Assembly (NCBI GenBank): GCA_016200125.1
Contig: JACQFK010000535.1
Span: 1 to 8,872 of the forward strand
Direction of reading: 5' to 3'
From: Planctomycetota bacterium
Lineage (GTDB): Bacteria; Planctomycetota; MHYJ01; JACPRB01
Length of the DNA stretch: 8,872 nucleotides
Each line of letters starts with the position of its first letter. Within the stretch, counting starts at the first letter, position 1. Under the pieces are notes generated by a model. That model was not told where the DNA came from. It made no database searches and saw nothing but the letters and a program-made list of their open reading frames with translations. A program made the translations under genes and the position numbers. Positions 1-5,652 of this stretch are shown piece after piece.

Positions 1-222
1 CGCCGACCGGACCTTCGCCCAGTCGGCCTTGGCCGGCGCCAGCTCGACTTCAAGGCGGTCGACCTCCGCGAGGATCGACCGCTTGCGCTCGATCAGCCCC
101 AGGATCGCGTCCACGTCCATCGACGCGAACACCGACCGCTGGGAGGCGACGACGTCCACCATCTCGCGGTACTTCTCCTGCTGGCGGCGCAGGCGGTCCA
201 GGACGGCGGCGGCGTCGCTCAT
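1..222 (-). CDS. FlgN-like flagellar export chaperone, N-terminal part (truncated by window edge)
   Basis: The frame is open from an ATG at 222 to the left edge, giving 74 visible residues that begin MSDAAAVLDRLRRQQEKYRE. The sequence is almost wholly helical and charged: a first helix with QQEKYREMVDVVASQR, a turn at MDVDAI, then LIERKRSILAEVDRLEVELAP. This order (L..Q...Y..M, Q R, D...I..L...K..IL.E...LE..L) matches what I know of FlgN/FliT-type chaperones, which bind the hook-associated proteins FlgK and FlgL in the cytoplasm before export. The family is weakly conserved, so another short coiled-coil protein is possible. The start overlaps the stop of the upstream TPR gene by ATGA, so the two are translationally coupled. 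The SD lies inside the TPR gene. The C-terminus, and any flgK/flgL that would confirm the call, lie outside the window. Confidence 0.55.
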   Translation of the reverse strand, partial: MSDAAAVLDRLRRQQEKYREMVDVVASQRSVFASMDVDAILGLIERKRSILAEVDRLEVELAPAKADWAKVRSA

Positions 223-2261
223 GGCTCGTTCAGCAGCAGCTCCCAGTAGTCGCGCTGAGGGCCGGCGAACCCTCCCTGATCGATCATCGTCCGCGCCTCG
301 GCCAGCGCCTTCCGGGCATCCTCTTTGCGATCGAGACGCGAGAGACAGCGCGCGCGCCCGATCTGCGACCGGAGCCGGTCTTCGAACGCCGGGTCCGCTC
401 CCGCCGCCTCTTCAAATCCGCGAAGGGCGGCGGCGTAGTCCCCGAGCGTGAACCGGAGGCCGGCCCGGACGAAGCGCGCCTCTTTGAGGAGGTCCCGGTG
501 GGGTGCAGGGTCGCTTTCCGCCGCCTTCTCGAGCTCGTCGATCCAGGTGATCGCCAGGTCCCACTTTCCCTCGCGAATCGCGACGCCGGCCAGGAGCCAG
601 CGGGCCTCGATCGACGTGGGACGCTCGTGGTAGCGCCTGAGATACTCGCGGAGGACCTTCTGCGCCTCGGCCGTCCGCGAGAGCTGAACGAGCGCGCGCC
701 CGCGGCCCAGCAGGGCGCGCGCCCAGTCGTCGCGCTCCGGCGAGGTCGCCACCTCGCGCGCCTTCAGCACGCGGTCGTAAGTCGCGAGGGCCTGTTCCGG
801 CTCCTGCAGGCGGGCCGTCTCGAGGAGCGCGTCGCCCGCGCGGCGGCCCGACGGACCTGCCTTCGAGAGGTAGTCCGCGAATCCCGCCGTCGCTCCCGCG
901 ACGTCCCCGGCCTTCCCGAGGCTCAGCGCGCGGTGGAAGAGCCCGTCGACGTTGGCCACGGGCTGAAGTTCGACGAAGCGGCGGTACAAGGAAGCCGCGC
1001 GGAGATGAAGCCCGCCTTCGGCGCAGGCCTCCGCGGCCTTCAGGACCTCTCCCGCCGCGAGAAACAGGTTCGCGGCCTCTTCGAAGCGGCGGGCGCGGAG
1101 CAGGATCAGGGCCTGGTCCAGTCGGGTGCGCATCGAGGCAGGCTGGAGACGGCCGATCTCGCCCATGACCGAAGCCAGACGGTCGAGCTCGATCCCGCGA
1201 TCCGCCGCCGCGAGCACGGCGCCGGTCACCCAGTCGAGGTCGAAGACCGCCGGATCGACCAGGCGGGGTCGCCGGAGGCGGGAGAAGCCGGTGATCAGCG
1301 AATCGATCGCCGCCGCGGGCTCGGTCTTGAGCTGGAACACGCCGGCCACGAGCTGCGCCAGCGGGGCGGCGGGCGAGTCCGACGCGATCACCCGGGTGCA
1401 GACGTCGAGGCATTCCGGGTTTTGGGCACGGGCAAAGAGCTCGGCCATGTGGACGGCCGCAAGTCCCCGCGCCATCGGATCGACGAGCAGCTTCTCCGCC
1501 TCGTCGAAGGAGGACATCGCCTCCATCTCGCGATGCTTGCCCAGCCGCGCGAAAGTCCGGCCTCGCTCCAGGTGGAGGAGGCCCCGGTCCCGGGGGCTGC
1601 GGGCCTCGGCGATCGCGCCCGCCAGCACCGCCAGCAGGTCCTCGTCGCGCCCTTCCTCGCGGAAAATGCGCGACTGCGCCAGGATCCCCTCGAGGCGCCG
1701 CTCGGGAGGAGCGATGCGCATGAAGTCGGAGAGGCGCGCGGCGGCCTCGTCCAGGAGGGCGTGGCGGAGCCCGGCATCGGCCGAGGCGAGGCGGGTGAGG
1801 GCCGGGACGAGGTCGAGGGCGAGATCGACGTCGTGGGTCTCGTCGTAGAGTTCCCGCAGGCGAGCGACGGCGTCCGCGTGGAACCCGTATTCCGAGAGCA
1901 GCGTTGCGGATTCCCGGCGAAGGGCCGGGGTTCTGCCCGACCCGGCCCGGATCAGGGCCGGGGCCCCGGGAAAGTCGCCGATCCGGGCGCGGGCGATCGT
2001 GGCCTGGGCGAGGAGGAGCTCCGCTTCGGCGGCGAGGGGGCTGGCGGGATTGCGCGCCAGGAACGTGGCGAGGCGGGTTTCGGCGCCCCGGGGATCGCCG
2101 CCGTCCACGTCGCGGCGCAGGTCGTCGATTTCGCGCCGTTCGACGTCGGCGGACGCGAGGCCGAGTCCGGCGGCGCGGGGGAGGAGGCCGAGCGAGAGGA
2201 TCCCCGCAACCGCGATCCAGAGCGGCCACTCGCGGGCCGCCCGGAGAATCCACGTCCTCAA
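219..2261 (-). CDS. Membrane-anchored tetratricopeptide-repeat protein
   Basis: This is a 680-residue protein. Residues about 12-34 (PLWIAVAGILSLGLLPRAAG) form one hydrophobic segment behind an Arg-rich start, consistent with a signal anchor that leaves the rest outside the cytoplasm. The remainder is alpha-helical and built of degenerate TPR-type helix pairs: near 55-105 (AETRLATFLARNPASPLAAEAE), around 390-450 (RFEEAANLFLAAGEVLKAAEA), and most clearly at about 500-670, with units such as GKWDLAITWIDELEKA, GDYAAALRGFEEAAGADP and DRKEDARKALAEA. TPR arrays bind proteins and have no catalytic residues. The start is TTG: no ATG lies near, a GAGAGGGGGC Shine-Dalgarno stretch sits just upstream, and this start keeps the membrane segment. 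The gene overlaps the FlgN-like gene downstream (ATGA). That pairing suggests a job in flagellar or envelope assembly, but the function is unknown. The coding frame is clear; the exact start is less so. Confidence 0.85.
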   Translation of the reverse strand: MRTWILRAAREWPLWIAVAGILSLGLLPRAAGLGLASADVERREIDDLRRDVDGGDPRGAETRLATFLARNPASPLAAEAELLLAQATIARARIGDFPGAPALIRAGSGRTPALRRESATLLSEYGFHADAVARLRELYDETHDVDLALDLVPALTRLASADAGLRHALLDEAAARLSDFMRIAPPERRLEGILAQSRIFREEGRDEDLLAVLAGAIAEARSPRDRGLLHLERGRTFARLGKHREMEAMSSFDEAEKLLVDPMARGLAAVHMAELFARAQNPECLDVCTRVIASDSPAAPLAQLVAGVFQLKTEPAAAIDSLITGFSRLRRPRLVDPAVFDLDWVTGAVLAAADRGIELDRLASVMGEIGRLQPASMRTRLDQALILLRARRFEEAANLFLAAGEVLKAAEACAEGGLHLRAASLYRRFVELQPVANVDGLFHRALSLGKAGDVAGATAGFADYLSKAGPSGRRAGDALLETARLQEPEQALATYDRVLKAREVATSPERDDWARALLGRGRALVQLSRTAEAQKVLREYLRRYHERPTSIEARWLLAGVAIREGKWDLAITWIDELEKAAESDPAPHRDLLKEARFVRAGLRFTLGDYAAALRGFEEAAGADPAFEDRLRSQIGRARCLSRLDRKEDARKALAEARTMIDQGGFAGPQRDYWELLLNEP

Positions 2262-2298
2262 ACCGCCCCCTCTCTCACTTCCCGACGGAGCACATCAC

Positions 2299-2374
2299 TC
2301 ACCACAAAGACGCAAAGGCCACAAAGGGGACGACCCGGAACTTCTTCTTTGTGCCCTTTGTGCCTTCGTGGTGA
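2299..2374. repeat. Long imperfect inverted repeat, CACCACAAAG-type extragenic element
   Basis: Two 28-nt arms, 2299-2326 and 2347-2374, are reverse complements at 24 of 28 positions. One of the four differences still forms a G-T wobble. They flank a 20-nt loop. Each arm is built of near-repeats about 9 nt long (CACAAAGAC, GCAAAGGC, CACAAAGGG). I recognise the arm sequence as a family that recurs between genes in many environmental genomes and yields spurious peptides such as TTKAQRAQR or LCALCAFVV when translated. That recognition is from memory, not from a search. The element fills most of the gap between the merR-type gene and the TPR gene. It has no T-run after either arm, so it is not a typical terminator, although the RNA could still fold. 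Its lower GC than the flanks fits a mobile or dispersed element. Confidence 0.75.
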
Positions 2375-2383
2375 AGTGTATCT

Positions 2384-2635
2384 TCAGGCTTTCTTCTGGG
2401 CTTCTCCGTCTTCCTTCTTCAATATCTCCACGACCTCGCGCAGGCGGCGGTGGCGGTGAAGGAGCTCGATCTTCTTGAGGCGCTCGAACACGTTCTCCGG
2501 GTAGAGCCGGTGGCCGGAGGGGGTGCGCTCTTCCTCGATGATGAGCCCCATCATCGTGTAGTTGTGGATGGTCTGCCGCGAGAGGCCGCTGTACTTCATG
2601 ACCTCCCCGATCTTGTAGAGCTTCTTCGGGGTCAT
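2384..2635 (-). CDS. Small MerR-type helix-turn-helix DNA-binding protein
   Basis: The protein has 83 residues. Residues about 6-45 hold the winged-helix signature of the MerR family: LYKIGEVMKYSGLSRQTIHNY (a helix-turn-helix where MerR proteins have IGE.a...Gvs..TIR.Y), then MGLI and the wing residues R-T-P-S-G-H-R-L-Y. Residues about 46-75 (NVFERLKKIELLHRHRRLRE) form the usual second helical part. The long dimerisation coiled coil and the effector-binding domain of classical MerR proteins (about 120-150 residues) are missing, so this is a stand-alone DNA-binding domain, closer in size to excisionase or MlrA-type fragments. No metal-binding Cys is present. The ATG at 2635 has an AAGGAGG Shine-Dalgarno about 10 nt upstream. 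The promoter and leader dyad upstream suggest self-regulation or control of the divergent gene. The target is unknown. Confidence 0.85.
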   Translation of the reverse strand: MTPKKLYKIGEVMKYSGLSRQTIHNYTMMGLIIEEERTPSGHRLYPENVFERLKKIELLHRHRRLREVVEILKKEDGEAQKKA

Positions 2636-2656
2636 GGACGGTGCTCCTCCTTAGAC

Positions 2657-2675
2657 CCGGAGGCAGCGCCTCCGG
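2657..2675 (-). promoter_or_regulatory. Perfect dyad in the leader of the merR-type gene
   Basis: CCGGAGGC-AGC-GCCTCCGG is an 8-bp perfect inverted repeat with a 3-nt loop. It lies between the predicted start of transcription (about 2680) and the Shine-Dalgarno of the small MerR-type gene. As DNA it could be an operator for that regulator. As RNA it would be a 5' stem-loop. In the minus-strand RNA the right arm contains GCCTCC, which could pair instead with the AAGGAGG ribosome-binding site just downstream. No U-run follows, so it is not a terminator. Confidence 0.5.
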
Positions 2676-2686
2676 TTTCAATGTAA

Positions 2687-2715
2687 ATTATAAACTATAA
2701 AACAAGAGGGTTCAA
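2687..2715 (-). promoter_or_regulatory. Sigma70-type promoter of the merR-type gene
   Basis: On the minus strand TTGAAC (2715-2710), a 17-nt spacer and a perfect TATAAT (2692-2687) lie in the only AT-rich stretch of the neighbourhood. Transcription would start near 2680, giving a leader of about 45 nt before the ATG at 2635. Confidence 0.8.
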
Positions 2716-2756
2716 GGGCCGCGTGAAATCCCATGCGGCGCGCCGGGGGCGTCGTT

Positions 2757-2762
2757 TATAAT
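2757..2762 (+). promoter_or_regulatory. Probable -10 box of the TPR-thioredoxin gene
   Basis: A perfect TATAAT lies 25 nt before the chosen ATG, which would give transcription from about 2769 and a leader of about 19 nt with a GGAGGG ribosome-binding site. No good -35 hexamer is visible 16-18 nt upstream, so the call rests on the -10 box and its placement. Confidence 0.5.
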
Positions 2763-2787
2763 GGGCGCCGCCCGGAGGGTCAATCCC

Positions 2788-3879
2788 ATGCTCGTCTTTC
2801 TCGCCGCGGCCCTTCTCTTCCAGGACGGCGAACTGGACCGCATCCTCTATCTGTTCCAGCAGCGCCGGGAACGGGCCCAGACCGAGACGGAGTTCCGGTC
2901 GGCCCTGGACGACGCCCGCCGCGAGCTCAAGCGCTTCCTGAAGGAGTACCCCAAGCACAAGGACGCCCCCCGGGCCGCGTTCCAGATCGCCGAAACCTAC
3001 CTCTCGGGCCGGGACTACGACCGCGCGGTCGAGCGGCTCCAGGCCTACCTCAAGGACTATCCCAACGGCCCCGACGCCGCTTCGGCGCGCTTCGCGATCG
3101 CCGAAATCCATCTCGAGAAGGAGAAGGACGCGGAGGCGCGCGCCTCGTTCGAGGAATTCGTCAAGCTCCATCCCCAGGACGACCGGGCGGTCTTCGCCCG
3201 GATGTACGCGGCGGTGACGCTGCAGAACGAGAAGCGCTACGACGAGGCGGTCGAGCTCCTGAAGAAGGCGCGCGAGGAGTTCAAGGCGCGCAAGGAATCC
3301 TGGGGCGCGATGATGCAGCTCGCCATCGTCTACCACGTGCAGGAGCGGAACGCGGAGGCGCGGAAGACCCTCGATGAGATCGTGCGGGACTGTCCCGACA
3401 AGGAGCCCGTGGAGATCGCCCGGCGCCACCTGATCGAGTATCTCAAGATCGGCCAGGACGCCCCGCCCTTCGCGGAGAAGGACGCCGACGGGCGCGAGGT
3501 CTCGCTCGAGAAGCTGCGCGGCCGCGTGGTCGTGGTCTACTTCTACGAGCCCGCCTCCGGGGCGGCGCTGGCGGAGGCGCGCTTCCTGAAGCGGGCGCGC
3601 GAGGAGGCCGCGCAGGCGGGCCGGGGGGAGGACCTGCAGATCGTGGCCGTCTCGATCGGCACGGACCGCAAGGACATCGCGATCTACAAGGCGCAGGTGC
3701 GGCCCGAGTGGCTGCTCTGCTACGACCCCAAGGGGATCGACGGCCGGCTGGCGCGCCTTTACGACGTGCGCGGGCTGCCGTCGACGACGCTGATCGACCG
3801 GAAGGGCAAGATCCGCTTCTACAACATCGCCGGCCGCGACTTTCGCAACGCCATTGCAAAACTTCTTGAAGAAAAATAG
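2788..3879 (+). CDS. Exported TPR protein fused to a thioredoxin-like domain lacking the CxxC motif
   Basis: The protein has 363 residues. Residues 1-12 (MLVFLAAALLFQ) form a short signal peptide. Residues about 36-220 are TPR helix pairs with clear units (GRDYDRAVERLQAYLKDYPN, DAEARASFEEFVKLHPQ, RYDEAVELLKKAREEF). Residues about 222-363 are a TlpA/AhpC-like thioredoxin fold: IGQDAPPF, then LRGRVVVVYFYEPASGAALAE, VAVSIGTD, and YDVRGLPSTTLIDRKGKIRF with the conserved cis-proline (P331). Aligned with the family pattern FWATWCPPCRAE, both catalytic cysteines are gone (SGAA at 257-260), so dithiol chemistry is not expected. The only cysteines are at 212 and 321. The start is placed at 2788 because GGAGGG lies 8 nt upstream and the signal peptide then begins at Met. 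An in-frame ATG at 2761 would prepend an Arg-containing MGAARRVNP and overlap the -10 box. The fold probably serves as a binding module in the periplasm. Confidence 0.85.
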   Translation: MLVFLAAALLFQDGELDRILYLFQQRRERAQTETEFRSALDDARRELKRFLKEYPKHKDAPRAAFQIAETYLSGRDYDRAVERLQAYLKDYPNGPDAASARFAIAEIHLEKEKDAEARASFEEFVKLHPQDDRAVFARMYAAVTLQNEKRYDEAVELLKKAREEFKARKESWGAMMQLAIVYHVQERNAEARKTLDEIVRDCPDKEPVEIARRHLIEYLKIGQDAPPFAEKDADGREVSLEKLRGRVVVVYFYEPASGAALAEARFLKRAREEAAQAGRGEDLQIVAVSIGTDRKDIAIYKAQVRPEWLLCYDPKGIDGRLARLYDVRGLPSTTLIDRKGKIRFYNIAGRDFRNAIAKLLEEK

Positions 3880-3897
3880 ACCCGCCCGCCGATAGCT

Positions 3898-3922
3898 ATC
3901 ATCAGCGGGAGTCCCTGATGAT
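3898..3922 (+). promoter_or_regulatory. Inverted repeat enclosing the ribosome-binding site of the DUF4203-like gene
   Basis: ATCATCAG (3898-3905) and CTGATGAT (3915-3922) are perfect 8-bp complements around a 9-nt loop that contains the GGGAG Shine-Dalgarno (3907-3911). The ATG start (3918-3920) sits in the right arm. Folded, the RNA would tie up the start codon. A 10-bp palindrome GATAGCTATC (3891-3900) overlaps the left arm. Chance or an embedded -10 box (TATCAT at 3897-3902) are alternatives. Confidence 0.4.
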
Positions 3923-4601
3923 TCGAGAGCTGGTGGCGCTGGTCGAACGGCTGAACCTGTCGACCACGCAGAACATGGTGGGGAGCCATTTCCCCGAGAT
4001 CGTGGCGCTTCTTTCCATCGTGTTCGGCGGCTCCTTCCTCCTCTTCGCCTGGAAGCACCACTCCTACTTCCTGGGCGTCACTGGATTCCTGGTGGGCGGT
4101 TGGGCGGGATTGATGCTGAAGAGCCATCTTCAGCCGGCGGGGGGCGGAGTGACCCCGATGCTGTACCTGGCCACCTGCGCGGTGGGCGGGGCCTTCATCG
4201 CCACGTGCTGGCGCCGCTTCGTCGGGATCCTCCTGGGCGGCTTCACCGTGGCGATCATGGGATCGGTGCTCTTCCCGGCCTACTTCCGGCCCGGAGACCA
4301 CACGCTGTCGGCGATCTCGATGGCCTTCCTGCTGGGCGGCGGCCTGGGCGCGATCTTCCCCAAGTTCTTCTTCGTCTTCAACTCGTCGCTGATCGGCGCG
4401 GTCTTCGTAACCTACGGCATCTCCGCGGCGATCGTGTCGAAGCTGATCGGCGAGGTCAAGGCGGACCTGGCGGTGCTGGTCCACCTCTGCATCTTCCTCC
4501 CCCTGCTCCTCTTCGGGATCATGTACCAGCTCACCACGTCGCAGAACGAGCCGATCGCCGACGACGCCCCGGCTCCGCGCCGCGCCCCCGCGCAGGCCTA
4601 G
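3918..4601 (+). CDS. Seven-helix integral membrane protein, DUF4203/TMEM198-like
   Basis: The protein has 227 residues. About seven hydrophobic segments can be read at roughly 27-45, 49-67, 80-97, 100-121, 129-147, 150-174 and 183-203. Many are Gly-rich (GVTGFLVGGWAGLML, MAFLLGGGLGAIFPKFFFVF), as in the DUF4203/TMEM198 group, whose members are polytopic inner-membrane proteins of unknown function. The family assignment is from the pattern only. The last 24 residues (EPIADDAPAPRRAPAQA and before) form a Pro/Ala-rich cytoplasmic-type tail. The ATG at 3918 follows GGGAG by 6 nt. The gene starts 38 nt after the TPR-thioredoxin gene with no terminator between, and ends 23 nt before the pseudopilin, so an operon is likely. 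No catalytic or transport motif is visible. Confidence 0.75.
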   Translation: MIRELVALVERLNLSTTQNMVGSHFPEIVALLSIVFGGSFLLFAWKHHSYFLGVTGFLVGGWAGLMLKSHLQPAGGGVTPMLYLATCAVGGAFIATCWRRFVGILLGGFTVAIMGSVLFPAYFRPGDHTLSAISMAFLLGGGLGAIFPKFFFVFNSSLIGAVFVTYGISAAIVSKLIGEVKADLAVLVHLCIFLPLLLFGIMYQLTTSQNEPIADDAPAPRRAPAQA

Positions 4602-4612
4602 CTCCTCCCCGC

Positions 4613-4618
4613 TATACT
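4613..4618 (+). promoter_or_regulatory. -10 box for a leaderless pseudopilin mRNA
   Basis: TATACT ends exactly 6 nt before the ATG at 4625. In a normal promoter the first transcribed base would be the A of that ATG. No Shine-Dalgarno is present in the 23 nt between the stop of the upstream gene and this start, which supports leaderless translation. No clear -35 hexamer is seen, which is the weak point. Confidence 0.5.
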
Positions 4619-4624
4619 AGTCCC

Positions 4625-5257
4625 ATGACCCCGCGGTTCCAGGTCCGGGCCGGCTTCACCCTGATCGAACTGCTCGTCGTCATCTGCATCATCGCCATCC
4701 TGATCGCCCTGAGCGCCGTGGCCGCAACGGTCGTGCTCAACACGTCCCACGGAAACGCGACCGAAGCGATGCTCAAGGACCTCTCGGCCGCCGTCGTATC
4801 CTACCAGACGAAATGGGGGGACTACCCGCCGTCGTCCATCGAGGAGCTCGGGGGACGGCCGCCGAACGAGACGAACAACGGGATCGAGGCGCTGGTCGCC
4901 TGCCTGTCCTCGAAGAAGAGAGGCGGCCCCTTCTTCCAGCGGGACGATCACCTCGGCAACGTCGACCATGACCAGGCCGACCGCAACCTGACCGACTGGT
5001 ACTTCGGGACGAACGAGCTCTTCGAATACACGGACTACTTCGGCAACGTCATCACCTACTTCCATCACAAGGATTTCGAGAAGACACGCGCGAGCCTGAC
5101 GCGCTACAAGATCACGGCGGAGGCCGAGGAGGTCCAGGTGCTGCCCGAACTGCATCCGACCACGAAGGCGCCGGCGAATGCCGGCCGGTTCCAGCTTCGC
5201 AGCGTCGGACGCGACGGGAAGCCCGGAACCGGCGACGACATCCGCGCGGGATATTAG
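4625..5257 (+). CDS. Type II secretion-like pseudopilin (GspG-like)
   Basis: The protein has 210 residues. Residues 1-10 (MTPRFQVRAG) are a short basic leader. Cleavage by prepilin peptidase would fall between G10 and F11. The mature protein starts FTLIELLVVICIIAILIAL with the invariant Glu at +5 (E15), followed by the hydrophobic helix (11-38) that anchors the protein in the inner membrane and packs in the pseudopilus. Residues about 45-75 (EAMLKDLSAAVVSYQTKWGDYPPS) look like the GspG region in which a helix leads to a Y.P-type turn. The C-terminus has G-R-D-G-K-P-G-T-G-D-D-I, the calcium-loop style ending of GspG. The middle (85-170) is longer than in classical GspG (about 140-150 residues in total) and rich in Asp, His and aromatics. 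No other secretion gene is adjacent, so it may be a stand-alone surface pilin. The start is fixed by the leader length. The frame stays open far upstream, but only as a shadow. Confidence 0.88.
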   Translation: MTPRFQVRAGFTLIELLVVICIIAILIALSAVAATVVLNTSHGNATEAMLKDLSAAVVSYQTKWGDYPPSSIEELGGRPPNETNNGIEALVACLSSKKRGGPFFQRDDHLGNVDHDQADRNLTDWYFGTNELFEYTDYFGNVITYFHHKDFEKTRASLTRYKITAEAEEVQVLPELHPTTKAPANAGRFQLRSVGRDGKPGTGDDIRAGY

Positions 5258-5586
5258 CGGCCGTTCAGACCGCCGAGCCGGAACACCAGGTCCGGCACCT
5301 TCTTGCGGCTGATGGCTTCCGCGGCCAGCGAGCGCAACAGCCCCTTCGCCTTCTCCAGCCTGGCCAGCGCGTCGGCCGGGCTGACGTCGGGAGGCAGATC
5401 GACCGTCACCTGCAGGCGCGAGGGATCCGCAGCGGGCTCCACCGACGAAATGAACAGCTCCTGCAGAACCTCGTCGCCGCAATGGCCGGCGATGCCGATC
5501 TGGAGCGCTTCGAGGACCTGGCGGCAGAGTCGGAGCGTCTTGTGGTCCGCCCAGCGGGGGCGGTGGGATTCGTGATTCGATGACAT
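5254..5586 (-). CDS. rbfA: Ribosome-binding factor A-like protein
   Basis: The protein has 110 residues. After an N-terminal tail, HKTLRLCRQVLEALQIGIAG is the first helix, then DEVLQELFISSVEPAADPSRLQVTV and LARLEKAKGLLRSLAAEAISRKKVPDLVFRL. This follows RbfA order: helix, a strand with V.V.PD.S.L.V, a helix ending in LR..la..i..RK.PdL.F. RbfA is a KH-fold cytoplasmic factor that helps mature the 16S rRNA 5' end in the 30S subunit. Its usual length is 110-130 residues. The middle strand region (DLPPDVSPADA) is divergent, so I treat the symbol as probable, not certain. The usual infB/truB neighbours are absent. The ATG at 5586 follows GGGAG by 4 nt. Its TAA overlaps the TAG of the convergent pseudopilin gene (5254-5257), leaving no terminator between them. 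Confidence 0.6.
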   Translation of the reverse strand: MSSNHESHRPRWADHKTLRLCRQVLEALQIGIAGHCGDEVLQELFISSVEPAADPSRLQVTVDLPPDVSPADALARLEKAKGLLRSLAAEAISRKKVPDLVFRLGGLNGR

Positions 5587-5608
5587 AAAGCTCCCACGTA
5601 AGGATAGG

Positions 5609-5640
5609 AAAAATCAGAAGGCAGGCGAGGAGCCTCCTTC
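5609..5640 (-). terminator. Probable rho-independent terminator (minus strand)
   Basis: Read on the minus strand, GAAGGAGGC (5640-5632) pairs with GCCTGCCTTC (5626-5617) through 9 base pairs with one bulged G. It closes a 5-nt loop, and TGA then TTTTT follow (5616-5609). It lies downstream of the LolA-like gene and about 22 nt before the rbfA-like start. It could end the former transcript or attenuate the latter. Confidence 0.55.
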
Positions 5641-5652
5641 GAGAGTGAGAGC

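Noticed and set aside
29..451. 140-codon plus-strand frame
   Set aside because: Its Ser/Arg/Pro-rich product is antisense to the FlgN-like and TPR genes.
412..2253. 613-codon open frame on the minus strand in another phase
   Set aside because: Its Pro/Arg-rich product overlaps the TPR gene in a shifted frame. The TPR frame has helix repeats and a membrane anchor.
2299..2374. Reading the long inverted repeat as a rho-independent terminator for the merR-type gene
   Set aside because: No T-run follows the stem on the minus strand, the loop is 20 nt, and the arms match a dispersed repeat family. An effect on RNA ends remains possible.
498..2459. 653-codon open frame on the plus strand
   Set aside because: It is a mirror frame of the minus-strand TPR gene, with Arg/Gly/Glu-rich composition and no domain or ribosome-binding site. 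It also runs through the inverted repeat.
2295..2681. 128-codon minus-strand frame across the merR-type gene and repeat
   Set aside because: It reads the merR-type gene out of phase and then the inverted repeat (the TTKAQRAQR peptide), a known artefact of this repeat family.
2690..2701. Plus-strand -10 boxes TATAAA at 2690 and 2696 for the TPR-thioredoxin gene
   Set aside because: No -35 hexamer lies at a workable distance, and the AT-richness is explained by the minus-strand promoter.
3819..4484. 221-codon minus-strand frame
   Set aside because: It is antisense to the seven-helix membrane protein. Its His/Gln/Asp-rich composition is the mirror of hydrophobic codons.
4100..4624. Upstream extension of the pseudopilin frame
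   Set aside because: The frame is open here only as an out-of-phase reading of the membrane protein gene. Prepilin leaders are short and the Met ten residues before the cleavage site fits.
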